A DNA stretch of 64,000 nt from Actinophytocola sp044466355. Lineage in GTDB: Bacteria > Actinomycetota > Actinomycetes > Mycobacteriales > Pseudonocardiaceae. The stretch covers positions 124,001-188,000 of the forward strand of contig NZ_JBITMQ010000017.1 in NCBI RefSeq assembly GCF_044466355.1, read 5' to 3'. The stretch's first letter is position 1. Each line of letters begins with the position of its first letter. The position numbers and the translations under genes were made by a program. Positions 8,057-15,898 of the stretch are shown piece by piece. The notes below the pieces were generated by a model. It was given only the letters and a program-made list of their open reading frames with translations. It was not told the DNA's origin and searched no databases.

Positions 8057-9337
8057 GTGGGGAAGAAGACACGCAGGAAGCCACCCGCGAAGCGCTCGGG
8101 CCACCGGCAAACCGCGCGCCCCGCCGCCCACGTCGTCCACAATGGCGTTTCCGACACCCAGGGGGCGCCGAACCTGGCGAATCTGGCGAGCCTGGTACGT
8201 GCCGCGGTGGCTCCGGCGACCACGAGGTCCGTCCGGACCGACACTACCGACGTGGCGACGCTGCGGGTGGACGAGACCCAACCCGCGGCGTCCGGATGCA
8301 TGGCCTCGGCGGCTGCGGAACTTCCGCCGCAGGGGCTGGCGGTGACCTACTCGTTCGACGCGCCCGAGTCCGGCGAGCCGTACGCGGTCGCGATCCGGTT
8401 CACGGGGAGCCGGGTAGGAGTCGACGGAAAGCCGGGCGCGGGCGACCGGTTCGACCAGGTCGTGCGGGTAGACGGGCTGCACCCGGGTACCGGCCGGGTC
8501 ACGGTCACGGCCCGGCCACAGGGTGTCACCGGCGGAGAGTGGAAAGTGCTCGCGGCACCCGTCGTGGACGCGGCCACCCCGGAAGCGATCAAGGAGTTGC
8601 CCCGCCGCGTCATCGGCACGACCACGTCCTACGGCCACCTGTCGCAGGGCCCCGGGGTGCGGTTGTCGGCATGGCCCATCCTGGTGAGCTTGGGCGCGGT
8701 GGTGGCGGTCGCCCTGCAAGCGGTGCTCGCCGCGCGCGCCGGCATAGCCGTGGGTGCCGTCCTGGTGCTGTCGTTGCTCGCGTGCCTGCTGGGCTTCGTC
8801 GGCGGGAAGGTGTGGTACCTCGTGCTGCACCGGCGGCACCCACGTGAGTTCCTCCGGGCCGGTGCCTGCATTCAAGGCTTCCTCCTCGTGGCGTTCGGAG
8901 TGCTCGCGGGCGGCGCGTTGGTGTCCGGGTTGCCCGTGGGCGCCCTGCTGGACGCGACCGCGCCGGGTGCGATGCTCGGCATGGCGGTCGGACGGCCCGG
9001 CTGTTTCCTCACCGGCTGCTGCACCGGACGCCCCACCGCCTCGCGCTGGGGGCTCTGGTCTTCCAACCGCAGCGTCGGGGTCCGCCGCGTTCCCGTTCAG
9101 CTCATCGAGGCCGGTGTCGCGTTGGTCATCGGTGCGGTGGCGTTCGTCATCGTGCTGGCAGTCCGGCTGCCCGTGCCCGGCGCGGTCTTCGTGGGTGTGC
9201 TCGCGGCCTACACGTTCTGCAGGCAGTTGCTGTTCCCCCTGCGCGTCGACTCCCACACGCGAACAGGCCGCGTGGCCGCCATGGCGATCTGTGCGGCGGT
9301 GCTGAGCGCGTCGGTCGGTGTGTCACTGCTGAGCTGA
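8057..9337 (+). CDS. Lgt-like membrane protein with N-terminal soluble domain
   Basis: A 426-residue protein. Residues 1 to about 195 are soluble with no signal peptide and match nothing I recognise. About residues 205-425 form a multi-helix membrane domain with GRPGCFLTGCCTGRPT and a following VRRVPVQLIE block, which align with the signature region of prolipoprotein diacylglyceryl transferase. The catalytic-region Asn of true Lgt (GRxGNF) is Cys here and two more cysteines follow, so lipoprotein transfer is doubtful and metal or thiol chemistry is possible. GTG 8057 follows GAAGGAGG. It is controlled by operator sites 2 and 3. Confidence 0.7.
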   Translation: MGKKTRRKPPAKRSGHRQTARPAAHVVHNGVSDTQGAPNLANLASLVRAAVAPATTRSVRTDTTDVATLRVDETQPAASGCMASAAAELPPQGLAVTYSFDAPESGEPYAVAIRFTGSRVGVDGKPGAGDRFDQVVRVDGLHPGTGRVTVTARPQGVTGGEWKVLAAPVVDAATPEAIKELPRRVIGTTTSYGHLSQGPGVRLSAWPILVSLGAVVAVALQAVLAARAGIAVGAVLVLSLLACLLGFVGGKVWYLVLHRRHPREFLRAGACIQGFLLVAFGVLAGGALVSGLPVGALLDATAPGAMLGMAVGRPGCFLTGCCTGRPTASRWGLWSSNRSVGVRRVPVQLIEAGVALVIGAVAFVIVLAVRLPVPGAVFVGVLAAYTFCRQLLFPLRVDSHTRTGRVAAMAICAAVLSASVGVSLLS

Positions 9338-10141
9338 CGACCTCTCCCGGCGCGCCGTCACCAGGTAGGCGGTGCCCAGCCACTTCAGGGCTCCCCGGCT
9401 CACGGTCCTTTCGGGATGGTCGCGCCAACGCCTGCTCCATCGTCGCACCAACCGGTCCAGGGGAGGGACAAGCGGTGTGACGTCGTAGTACACGGTGTCC
9501 TCCGGGTGCAGGCCGGTCGCACGCAGCATGCGGCGGAGGCGTGTGGGCGGAACCGCCCGTATCCCCGACGGAGGAGCTCCGTGGTGCCCTGTGCCCAGTA
9601 GCCGTTCGACGCGGCCCAGCAGGCGCAGCGCGGGCAGGTAGACGCACCACTCGAACAGGCGGTAAGGGCTGAACGGGTTGAGCATCGTCACGACGACCAG
9701 ACCGCCGGGGCGGACCACGCGCGCGATCTCACGCAGCGCGCGGCGGGCCTCGGTGTACTCCAGGACCCCCATCGCGACGACCACGTCGAAGTTCTCGCCG
9801 GGGAAGGGCATGTCCTCGGCGCGTGCCACCGTCAACTCGACATCGTCGGTGTGGTTCGACAGCTCGGCGACGGCGTCGATCATGGCCTGTGACCGGTCGC
9901 AGGCGGTGATACGGAAGTCGCCGGGTCGGGTGTCGAGCAGGTGGCGCACCAGCACGCCGGGCCCGCAGCCCACGTCCAGGAGGCGACCGCTGGGGCAGGC
10001 ATGCAGCAGCTCGTCGACGACGTGCAGCCGGGAACGGAAGTAGCGCGCTGACGGGCCCCAGCCTTCGTGTGCCGCGGCGTACCCGGCCGCCGCCGCGGCG
10101 TCCTCGTACTGCGCGCCCACGATGTCGTCACGTGTCGGCAC
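9323..10141 (-). CDS. SAM-dependent class I methyltransferase
   Basis: A 272-residue methyltransferase with motif I LLDVGCGPGVLVRHLL, an acidic residue ending the second strand (ITACDRSQAMID), and VVVAMGVLEYT as motif IV. The C-terminal half (FSPYRLFEWCVYLP, PPTRLRRMLRATG) is typical of ubiquinone/menaquinone-type or small-molecule methyltransferases; the substrate is unknown. I chose GTG 10141 because GGAGGAG lies 6 bp upstream; ATG 10156 and GTG 10159 are in-frame alternatives closer to the operators. It ends tail to tail with the Lgt-like gene, overlapping 15 bp. Confidence 0.8.
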   Translation of the reverse strand: MPTRDDIVGAQYEDAAAAAGYAAAHEGWGPSARYFRSRLHVVDELLHACPSGRLLDVGCGPGVLVRHLLDTRPGDFRITACDRSQAMIDAVAELSNHTDDVELTVARAEDMPFPGENFDVVVAMGVLEYTEARRALREIARVVRPGGLVVVTMLNPFSPYRLFEWCVYLPALRLLGRVERLLGTGHHGAPPSGIRAVPPTRLRRMLRATGLHPEDTVYYDVTPLVPPLDRLVRRWSRRWRDHPERTVSRGALKWLGTAYLVTARRERSSAQQ

Positions 10142-10164
10142 CTGTAGCTCCTCCATCACAGTTC

Positions 10165-10196
10165 TACTATCGACACTAGTACTATGGTGCTTCGTA
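10165..10196. promoter_or_regulatory. Overlapping BlaI-type operators, sites 4 and 5
   Basis: TACTATCGACACTAGTA (10165-10181) and TACTATGGTGCTTCGTA (10180-10196) overlap by 2 bp. They lie 24-55 bp upstream of the chosen methyltransferase start on the minus strand. Confidence 0.8.
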
Positions 10197-10259
10197 GAAC
10201 GTAAGTGAAGTGTTTCAGGCGCGGCGTGTGGCCGGGTTCTTCGTTGGTCCCTTCGATTG

Positions 10260-10826
10260 TCAGCCGGCTTCGAGCGCGGCCAGCAGGTCGTTCATCTGAG
10301 TTATCTCGCTGCCCTGGTCGGACTTGGTGGTGGCCGCGAGGTGGAGTGCGAACCGGTCCTTCCCGTGCTCGAGTTCGTCCGCCGACTCGGACACGGCCTG
10401 GGCGTGGTGGGGCCGCATCATCATCAGGAACATCCGGTCGACGTCGGGGCCCGTGGCGGCTCGGAGCATCGCCAGGTCCTGCTGCTCCATCTCCCGGACT
10501 GGCGCGGGTGGTGGCATCGGCTCGGCGTCGCGCTGATCCAGCCAGGTCAGCATCTGGTTGATCTGCGCGCTCTGTTCGTCGGCGATGTGCTTCCCCAGTT
10601 GGCGGACCTGCGGGTTCGCCGCCTTCGCGACAGCCACGTTCGCCATCTCCACCGCTGTCCCGTGGTGCGGCACCAGCATGGCGATGTACGTCACGTCATG
10701 CGCCTTTGTCTTCCCTTTGTCACCGTGAGGGGTGGCGGACGCGCTCGCTGTCGGCAGCGTCAGGAGGAGCGCGATCGCCCCGGCGGCGGTCGCGCGAAGG
10801 AATCGTCGTGGGAATCGGCTCGGCAT
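10260..10826 (-). CDS. DUF305 secreted four-helix protein
   Basis: Secreted protein of 188 residues with a signal peptide (residues 1 to about 30, ending TASASA). It has two DUF305 repeats with paired histidines: MLVPHHGTAVEMANVA and MMMRPHHAQAVSES. DUF305 proteins are ferritin-like helical bundles, common beside copper genes, and the HH/Met pattern suggests metal binding; this is inferred from family context. The gene sits head to head with the L,D-transpeptidase gene across one operator. A second DUF305-type gene is at 27522. Confidence 0.88.
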   Translation of the reverse strand: MPSRFPRRFLRATAAGAIALLLTLPTASASATPHGDKGKTKAHDVTYIAMLVPHHGTAVEMANVAVAKAANPQVRQLGKHIADEQSAQINQMLTWLDQRDAEPMPPPAPVREMEQQDLAMLRAATGPDVDRMFLMMMRPHHAQAVSESADELEHGKDRFALHLAATTKSDQGSEITQMNDLLAALEAG

Positions 10827-10860
10827 CGGCTCTCCCGTGGAGTGATCGGTGCGACTTGTC

Positions 10861-10877
10861 TACTAGGCTGACTAGTA
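10861..10877. promoter_or_regulatory. BlaI-type operator, site 6
   Basis: TACTAGGCTGACTAGTA, with perfectly symmetric 6-bp arms. It lies between the divergent DUF305 (start 10826) and L,D-transpeptidase (start 10930) genes and could control both. Confidence 0.85.
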
Positions 10878-10929
10878 GGTCGGTGACATACCCGGGCATC
10901 CGGGGCACAAACACGCTGGAGAACCAGTC

Positions 10930-12147
10930 ATGGGAAAGGATCGTCCGTTCAGAGGGTGGGTACGAATCGCGTGCTGGTGCGCGGTCGTGGTGCTGACAGC
11001 GACGGCCTGCACCTCGACGCCTTCCAGGCCGTCGCCCGATGGGTCGCGACCGTCCGGAGGATCGCCGAGGATCACCGTCGTGCCGGAGGACGCGGCCGAG
11101 AAGGTGTCGCCCATCGAGCCGATCGAGGTGCGGGCCGGCAACGCGAAGCTCGACTCGGTGTCGGTGACCAACCCGCAGGGCAAGCAGGTCACCGGCGCCC
11201 TCTCGGCCGACAAGACCCGCTGGACCTCGACTGAGCCACTCGGATACGGACGGCAGTACACGGTGAGGGCGGTCGCGCGCAGCGCCGACGGAAAGGAGAC
11301 CCGCAAGACGGTGTCGTTCACGACACTGCGGCCGGACCAGACCGTGTTCCCCTCCTTCTTCCCGCCGCCGTCGATCACGACCGTCGGGGTCGGGCAACCG
11401 ATCGCGGTCATCTTCGACAAGCCGCCTGCCGACCGCGCCGCGGCGGAGCGGGCGCTGAAAGTGACCGCCACACCTGCGACCGAGGGCGGCTGGTACTGGT
11501 GGGACGACCGGACGGTGCACTGGCGACCGAAGGAGTACTGGCGGCCTGGAACCAAGGTCACCGTCGAGGCCAAGATCTACGGGGTCAAGCTGGGTGACGG
11601 CATGTACGGGGAGACCGACCGCACCCTGAACCTCACCATCGGCCCGGCCAAGATCGCCACGATCGACGACCGGACGAAAAAGATGACGGTCACGGTCAAC
11701 GGCAAGACGGTGCACACGTTCCCGGTCAGTATGGGGCGTCCGGACTCGGTCACCGTCAACGGCAAGAAGATCTCGTTCATCACGCCGAGTGGTACTTACG
11801 TGGCGCAGGAGAAGTACAAGGTCAAGCAGATGAGTTCCGCGACCTACGGCCTGCCCAGTGACGCCGCCCTCGGCTACGACTCCCGGATCCCTCTCGCGGT
11901 GCGGCTGTCCAACAGCGGGATCTTCGTCCACGCGGCACCCTGGTCGGTGGCCGACCAGGGTGTGCGGAACGTTTCCCACGGGTGCATCAACCTCAGCCCG
12001 GAGGCGGGCCGGTGGTTCTACGACAACTTCGGCTACGGGGACGTCGTCACCGTCAGCAACACGAGTACCCGCCTCGAACCGACCGACGGGTTCGGCGACT
12101 GGAACATCCCGTGGGAAGAGTGGCTGGAGGGCAGCGCGTTGCGCTAG
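10930..12147 (+). CDS. L,D-transpeptidase lipoprotein (YkuD family)
   Basis: Peptidoglycan 3-3 cross-linking enzyme, 405 residues, in the style of mycobacterial LdtMt2. Features in order: lipobox LTATAC near residue 27; two Ig-like domains (about 45-135 and 136-245); and a YkuD catalytic domain with HAAPWSVADQG and SHGCINLSP, giving the catalytic His and Cys. The C-terminal segment is rich in Trp (GDWNIPWEEW), as in other Ldts. The 3' end overlaps the blaI gene tail to tail by 4 bp. An operator lies 53 bp upstream, so it appears to be a BlaI target, linking the regulon to the cell wall. Confidence 0.93.
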   Translation: MGKDRPFRGWVRIACWCAVVVLTATACTSTPSRPSPDGSRPSGGSPRITVVPEDAAEKVSPIEPIEVRAGNAKLDSVSVTNPQGKQVTGALSADKTRWTSTEPLGYGRQYTVRAVARSADGKETRKTVSFTTLRPDQTVFPSFFPPPSITTVGVGQPIAVIFDKPPADRAAAERALKVTATPATEGGWYWWDDRTVHWRPKEYWRPGTKVTVEAKIYGVKLGDGMYGETDRTLNLTIGPAKIATIDDRTKKMTVTVNGKTVHTFPVSMGRPDSVTVNGKKISFITPSGTYVAQEKYKVKQMSSATYGLPSDAALGYDSRIPLAVRLSNSGIFVHAAPWSVADQGVRNVSHGCINLSPEAGRWFYDNFGYGDVVTVSNTSTRLEPTDGFGDWNIPWEEWLEGSALR

Positions 12148-12506
12148 CCGCGCCGGGTCTTCTCGGCCAGGGCGGCGCGGAGGACGTCGGCTTCCTGATC
12201 GGACGCGGAGCGGGCGAACTGCAGGAGCGCCGCTTCTGGGTCACCCGATGCGTTCAGCACGTCACGCAGGGCCCGCACGGTCGCGTCTTCCCTGCTCAGC
12301 GCAGGGCGGTAGCGGTAGGCCCTGCCGTCTCGCTCCCGTTCCACCCACCCCTTCCGGTGCAGATTGTCCAGCACCGTCATGACGGTCGTGTATGCCAGCG
12401 GCCGATCGGGATCGAGCTGTTCGAGCACGTCACGGACCCGCGCGGGCTGGTCGGTGTGCCAGAGCACCTCCATCACCGCGTCTTCGAGGTCACCGAGCCC
12501 GAACAT
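12144..12506 (-). CDS. BlaI/MecI-family transcriptional repressor
   Basis: Winged-helix repressor of 120 residues. It opens with LGDLEDAVMEVLWHTDQPARVRDVLEQL, and the recognition helix region TTVMTVLDNLHRKGWVERERDGRAYRYRP is typical of BlaI/MecI. The protein has no cysteine at all, so it is not a CopY-type copper sensor with a CxC tail; relief of repression would need a protease or other partner, and no BlaR1-like M56 peptidase lies in the window. I chose ATG 12506 because GGTGGAG lies 6 bp upstream (GTG 12518 is the alternative). An operator precedes the gene, so autoregulation is likely. Confidence 0.9.
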   Translation of the reverse strand: MFGLGDLEDAVMEVLWHTDQPARVRDVLEQLDPDRPLAYTTVMTVLDNLHRKGWVERERDGRAYRYRPALSREDATVRALRDVLNASGDPEAALLQFARSASDQEADVLRAALAEKTRRG

Positions 12507-12534
12507 CGTCAACTCCACCCGTCGAGGTCTTAGC

Positions 12535-12551
12535 TACTAACGATGATAGTT
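12535..12551. promoter_or_regulatory. BlaI-type operator, site 7 (blaI promoter)
   Basis: TACTAACGATGATAGTT, 28 bp upstream of the blaI ATG. The last base departs from the consensus. It supports negative autoregulation by the BlaI-family protein. Confidence 0.8.
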
Positions 12552-12568
12552 GTCGTGGGGGTCAATGG

Positions 12569-13153
12569 TCAGTCGCCGGGCTGGAGATGGGCGGTTTCCT
12601 GCCGAACCAGCCAGCGGCCGTCCGGTTGGCGGTCCAGCACCAGGTACGTCGTTCGACGCTCCAGGTCGGATCCGGTACGCAGCGACAACGATGCCTCGTA
12701 CGCGATCGCCGTCCGCGCTTCGTCGGTGTGGGTCATGCGGAGGTCGTCGACTGCTGCGGTGACGGCCTGGCCGCGCGGCGGGGCGTCGGCGACCACCAGA
12801 CCGCGGGGATTGGCGGGGTTTTCCGGGGCCAGGTAGGGCAGCACCCGGCGGTTGGTCCGGTCGCGGTCGGTGTCGCGCAGCGAGTGCGCCGCGACGAGGT
12901 AGGCGTGAGCGACCTGATCCGGCCGCCGGAAGTCGAGTCCCGGCGGGACAGTGCCGTCATCGCGACCAGGCACGTCCGGAGGCGCGGACACACTGGACCG
13001 GACTTCTGGGCCGACCGGCAGCTCCGGCGGCGCGGTCGGAGCCGCGCGGGGCCGTTCCGACGGGGACTCGACCTCCGTCGCGACCAGCCAGACCACGCCC
13101 CCGGTCGCGGCGATGACCGCGGCCCCGACGATCCGTCGTGCGTCCCACACCAT
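12569..13153 (-). CDS. Membrane-anchored protein of unknown function
   Basis: A 194-residue protein with an N-terminal membrane helix (about residues 8-25), a proline-rich linker (SERPRAAPTAPPELP) and a C-terminal domain of about 115 residues with an alpha+beta pattern ending TTYLVLDRQPDGRWLVRQE. It resembles the small NTF2-like accessory domains found beside actinomycete secreted enzymes, but I cannot name the family. It starts 1 bp after the stop of the transglycosylase-like gene, so the two form one operon. Confidence 0.6.
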   Translation of the reverse strand: MVWDARRIVGAAVIAATGGVVWLVATEVESPSERPRAAPTAPPELPVGPEVRSSVSAPPDVPGRDDGTVPPGLDFRRPDQVAHAYLVAAHSLRDTDRDRTNRRVLPYLAPENPANPRGLVVADAPPRGQAVTAAVDDLRMTHTDEARTAIAYEASLSLRTGSDLERRTTYLVLDRQPDGRWLVRQETAHLQPGD

Positions 13154-13154
13154 G

Positions 13155-14321
13155 TCACTCCCGGAAGCTGACGTGGATGTGGTCGTAGTGACCGCCGGTG
13201 GCGTCGCTCGGGTCGTACACGCCGCCGCCGGTGTAGCGCGTACCCCAGCCGCCGTTGTCCCGGGTGCTCGTGTCCCAGAACCTGCCCTGCCAGATCACGT
13301 ACTTCACCCGCAGCGCCTCACTGTGCACGCGGAGCCACGCGGCCATCCGCCACCCGGCGGTGAGGGGTTCGCCAGTGGGGAAGATGCCCGCGCGGTCGGG
13401 GAAGACATCGCATCCCCTCCCACGAGGGTGGTCGCTCGTGGGGTTCCACGGCCGGGCGGCGAAACAACCCGCCGAGCGGACCTGCCCACCGAAGACCCGC
13501 CGCAGCTCGCTGATGCCGTTGGCGGTGGCCGCCGTCACGCAGCCGGCCGTGGTGGGGTCGGGCACGGAGCAACCGGTCGGACCGCCGGTGTAGGGATTCG
13601 GTGCCGCCAGCGCGCCGACGTCGACACCCGGTGGCAGGGTGCCCGCCGGTCCCTGTATCGCCGGAGTCGCCGTCCAGTCCTGCTCGTAGCGGTGGATGTT
13701 GTTCAGGTAGCGGCCGACGAGCTCGGCGCAGCGGGTGCCGCAGTTGGCCTCGCCCGCCTGGGGGATGCCCGTGCGGCTGCCGGTGACCCGGCCGCAGCCC
13801 GCGATGTGGCAGACGCTCATCGCGTCCATCGGGTCGATCGTCTTACCGGTCTCCTTCAGGTGCGCGGTCATCGCGCGCAGGTTGGCGCACAGGAAGTCGA
13901 TGCCGAGTGTCAGGTGGACACTGGGATCGTTGATGTCCGCGGCGGGAGTGGGCGGAACGGTGGGCCACGGCCGGCCACCGAGCCCGACCCAGTTCGCCTG
14001 GTTGATCTGCAGCAGCCCGGCCGCACCGCCGTTGACGTCCTCGCTCCACGCCTGCGGGTTCCAGCCGGACTCGGCCTGCACCTCGGCGAGCACACGGACC
14101 ACGTCAAGTTCCGGGCAGTTCTTGCTGATGCGGTCGTTGACCAGGGGCAGCATGCTCCTCGCCAATGGCGGCAGCCGGTCCACGGCGACCCCGGCCCGCG
14201 CGACCGACGGCTGTTGACCGGGTGGACGAGCGGCGCTGAGGACCACGACGAAGACGACGGGGATCACGATCACGACGACGCCGAGAATGCAGAGCGACAG
14301 CACGAGATACCGCGCGCGCAT
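13155..14321 (-). CDS. Transglycosylase (SLT)-like secreted protein
   Basis: A 388-residue protein with an N-terminal membrane helix (residues 5-27). It has a lysozyme-like domain (LAEVQAESGWNPQAWSEDVNGGAAGLLQINQANW, with the SLT-type catalytic Glu in QAESGWNP). A C-terminal region of about 125 residues is rich in His and Asp (DHPRGRGCDVFPD, GGHYDHIHVSF), resembling D-Ala-D-Ala-peptidase-like ends found in actinobacterial mating-pore or spore proteins. Several cysteine pairs suggest disulfides. ATG 14321 follows GGGAGG; the open frame to 14408 is untranslated leader containing operator site 8. Confidence 0.78.
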   Translation of the reverse strand: MRARYLVLSLCILGVVVIVIPVVFVVVLSAARPPGQQPSVARAGVAVDRLPPLARSMLPLVNDRISKNCPELDVVRVLAEVQAESGWNPQAWSEDVNGGAAGLLQINQANWVGLGGRPWPTVPPTPAADINDPSVHLTLGIDFLCANLRAMTAHLKETGKTIDPMDAMSVCHIAGCGRVTGSRTGIPQAGEANCGTRCAELVGRYLNNIHRYEQDWTATPAIQGPAGTLPPGVDVGALAAPNPYTGGPTGCSVPDPTTAGCVTAATANGISELRRVFGGQVRSAGCFAARPWNPTSDHPRGRGCDVFPDRAGIFPTGEPLTAGWRMAAWLRVHSEALRVKYVIWQGRFWDTSTRDNGGWGTRYTGGGVYDPSDATGGHYDHIHVSFRE

Positions 14322-14353
14322 GCAGCCTCCCGCCGGGACGGTAACCGAGTGAA

Positions 14354-14370
14354 TACTATAGGCGATAGTA
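14354..14370. promoter_or_regulatory. BlaI-type operator, site 8
   Basis: TACTATAGGCGATAGTA, with both 6-bp arms matching the consensus exactly. It is 33 bp upstream of the transglycosylase-like gene, on the far side of the thioredoxin gene stop. Confidence 0.85.
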
Positions 14371-14394
14371 GGTTGGGGTGGAATCCCCCGATGC

Positions 14395-15054
14395 CTAGCG
14401 GGCGGCATCGAGCAGGCGGCCGACCGCGGTCTGGATCTCGTCCGGGTCGCGGAACACCATGGGGTCGGTGATGCGGTCCACCGAGCCGTCGGGGTGCACG
14501 AGGTAGTTCACCGGGAGCACGGGAGGGGTGCGCAACGCCCGTTGAATGGTCCCGGGGCCGGGTTCGCCGTCGTAGAGGGACGGGTAGCGCACGCCGATCT
14601 CGGCCATGAACTCGAGCCCTTTCGACGCGGGCTCCTTGACGTTGACGCCGATCACCGGGATCGAACCGGGACGGGCCGCGTAGGCGGCGAGGACGGGCAT
14701 CTCCTCACGGCAGGGCACGCACCAGGACGCCCACAGGTTCAGCAACGCCGCCTTTCCCGCCACGGCGGCGCCGACGTCGACCACTCCGGTAGCGCCGAGG
14801 CAGCGCGCGGTGACCCCGGCCAGCGGACCGTTCGGCCGGTCCGCTGTCTGATCCGGACCCGGGCACGGCGTCAGGTCCGCGCGGGCCCGGAGTGCCGCCA
14901 GTTCCTCGTCGTCCTCCGAGGTGGCGGCGGTCGCCGACGAGCCCGGCGCGGTCGGGGCGCCTGCGTCGACGGGGCCCCCGCGTGGCCAGATGGCGACGAT
15001 GCCCGCCACGACCAGCACGAGCAGCGCGACGCTCCACCGAGCGCTGTTCGCCAT
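14395..15054 (-). CDS. Extracytoplasmic TlpA/ResA-like thioredoxin
   Basis: A 219-residue protein with a membrane anchor (about residues 7-25), a Ser/Ala/Glu linker and a thioredoxin fold. The redox motif is WCVPC in LLNLWASWCVPCREEMP. Additional cysteines before it (LTPCPG, ARCLGATG) may form a structural or regulatory pair, unlike the TlpA protein at 5203. It lies 23 bp downstream of CcdA, its predicted electron donor, so the pair forms a thiol-reduction system serving apocytochromes or copper proteins outside the membrane. Confidence 0.9.
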   Translation of the reverse strand: MANSARWSVALLVLVVAGIVAIWPRGGPVDAGAPTAPGSSATAATSEDDEELAALRARADLTPCPGPDQTADRPNGPLAGVTARCLGATGVVDVGAAVAGKAALLNLWASWCVPCREEMPVLAAYAARPGSIPVIGVNVKEPASKGLEFMAEIGVRYPSLYDGEPGPGTIQRALRTPPVLPVNYLVHPDGSVDRITDPMVFRDPDEIQTAVGRLLDAAR

Positions 15055-15077
15055 CGTTGTCTCCAGCTTCGTGTGAA

Positions 15078-15821
15078 TCAGACGGGTGGCCAGCCGAGGC
15101 GGGCGTAGAAGGCCAGCACGCGGCTCATGAGAACGGTCCATCCGCCGGTCATGACGGCGATGCCCATCGCAACGAGCACGAGGCCGCCGATCACCTCGAT
15201 CCAGCGGGCATGCCGGCGTAGCCAGCCGCCGCGGGTTCGGCCCCGGGTCACCCCGGCGGCCAGGAGCAGGAACGGCACCCCGAGGCCGAGCGAGTAGGCG
15301 AACAGCAGCAGGGCGCCGCGCTCGACCGTCGTGGTGGTCGCCGCGGCGGCGAGGATCGACGCCAGAACCGGGCCCACGCACGGTGTCCAGCCGAACGCGA
15401 AGGCCGCGCCCAAGGGGGCGGCCCCGGCCGGCCCGCGTCCGATGCGGGTGAGGTCGAACCGGACCTGGCGCTGAAGTAGCGGGATCCGGATCAGGCCGGT
15501 CGTCACGAGTCCCATGAGGATGATCAGTGCGCCGCCCACGATGTTGATGGTGCGCAGGTTGCTCGTCAGGAGGAAACCGATGGTGGACGAGGTCGCCCCC
15601 ATCGCGGTGAACACCGCCGAGAACCCGCCGACGAACAAGCACGCGCCGGTCAGCGCCCGGCGGCGGGCTCGTGGTGGGAGCGGGCGGCCCGGTGTGTCGG
15701 CTTCCGCGGACAACCCGGAGACGTAGGAGACGTAACCGGGCAGCAGGGGGAGCGTGCACGGCGAGGTGAAGGAGACGAATCCGGCCAGCACTGCCAGGGA
15801 TGCCAGCGCGAACAGTTCCAT
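15078..15821 (-). CDS. ccdA: CcdA/DsbD-type transmembrane thiol reductant carrier
   Basis: Six-helix membrane protein of 247 residues that moves reducing equivalents from cytoplasmic thioredoxin to the outside. The two redox cysteines lie in the family positions SPCTLPLLPGYVS and GWTPCVGPVL. It starts at ATG 15821 with GAGGAAAG upstream, is preceded by an operator 32 bp away, and is followed by the TlpA-like gene. It could feed electrons both to its partner thioredoxin and to the ccm operon proteins. Confidence 0.93.
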   Translation of the reverse strand: MELFALASLAVLAGFVSFTSPCTLPLLPGYVSYVSGLSAEADTPGRPLPPRARRRALTGACLFVGGFSAVFTAMGATSSTIGFLLTSNLRTINIVGGALIILMGLVTTGLIRIPLLQRQVRFDLTRIGRGPAGAAPLGAAFAFGWTPCVGPVLASILAAAATTTTVERGALLLFAYSLGLGVPFLLLAAGVTRGRTRGGWLRRHARWIEVIGGLVLVAMGIAVMTGGWTVLMSRVLAFYARLGWPPV

Positions 15822-15852
15822 CAGCTTTCCTCGACCTCGCGACGAGAATGAC

Positions 15853-15869
15853 TACGAACATGCATAGTA
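15853..15869. promoter_or_regulatory. BlaI-type operator, site 9
   Basis: TACGAACATGCATAGTA, with a weaker left arm and an exact right arm. It lies 32 bp before the ccdA start on the minus strand. Confidence 0.7.
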
Positions 15870-15898
15870 GATGGGTGTTCCTGCGAGGCGGACGCCGC

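Noticed and set aside
12144..12506. Calling the repressor CopY
   Set aside because: It has no cysteine, whereas CopY needs a C-terminal CxC-type copper/zinc site.
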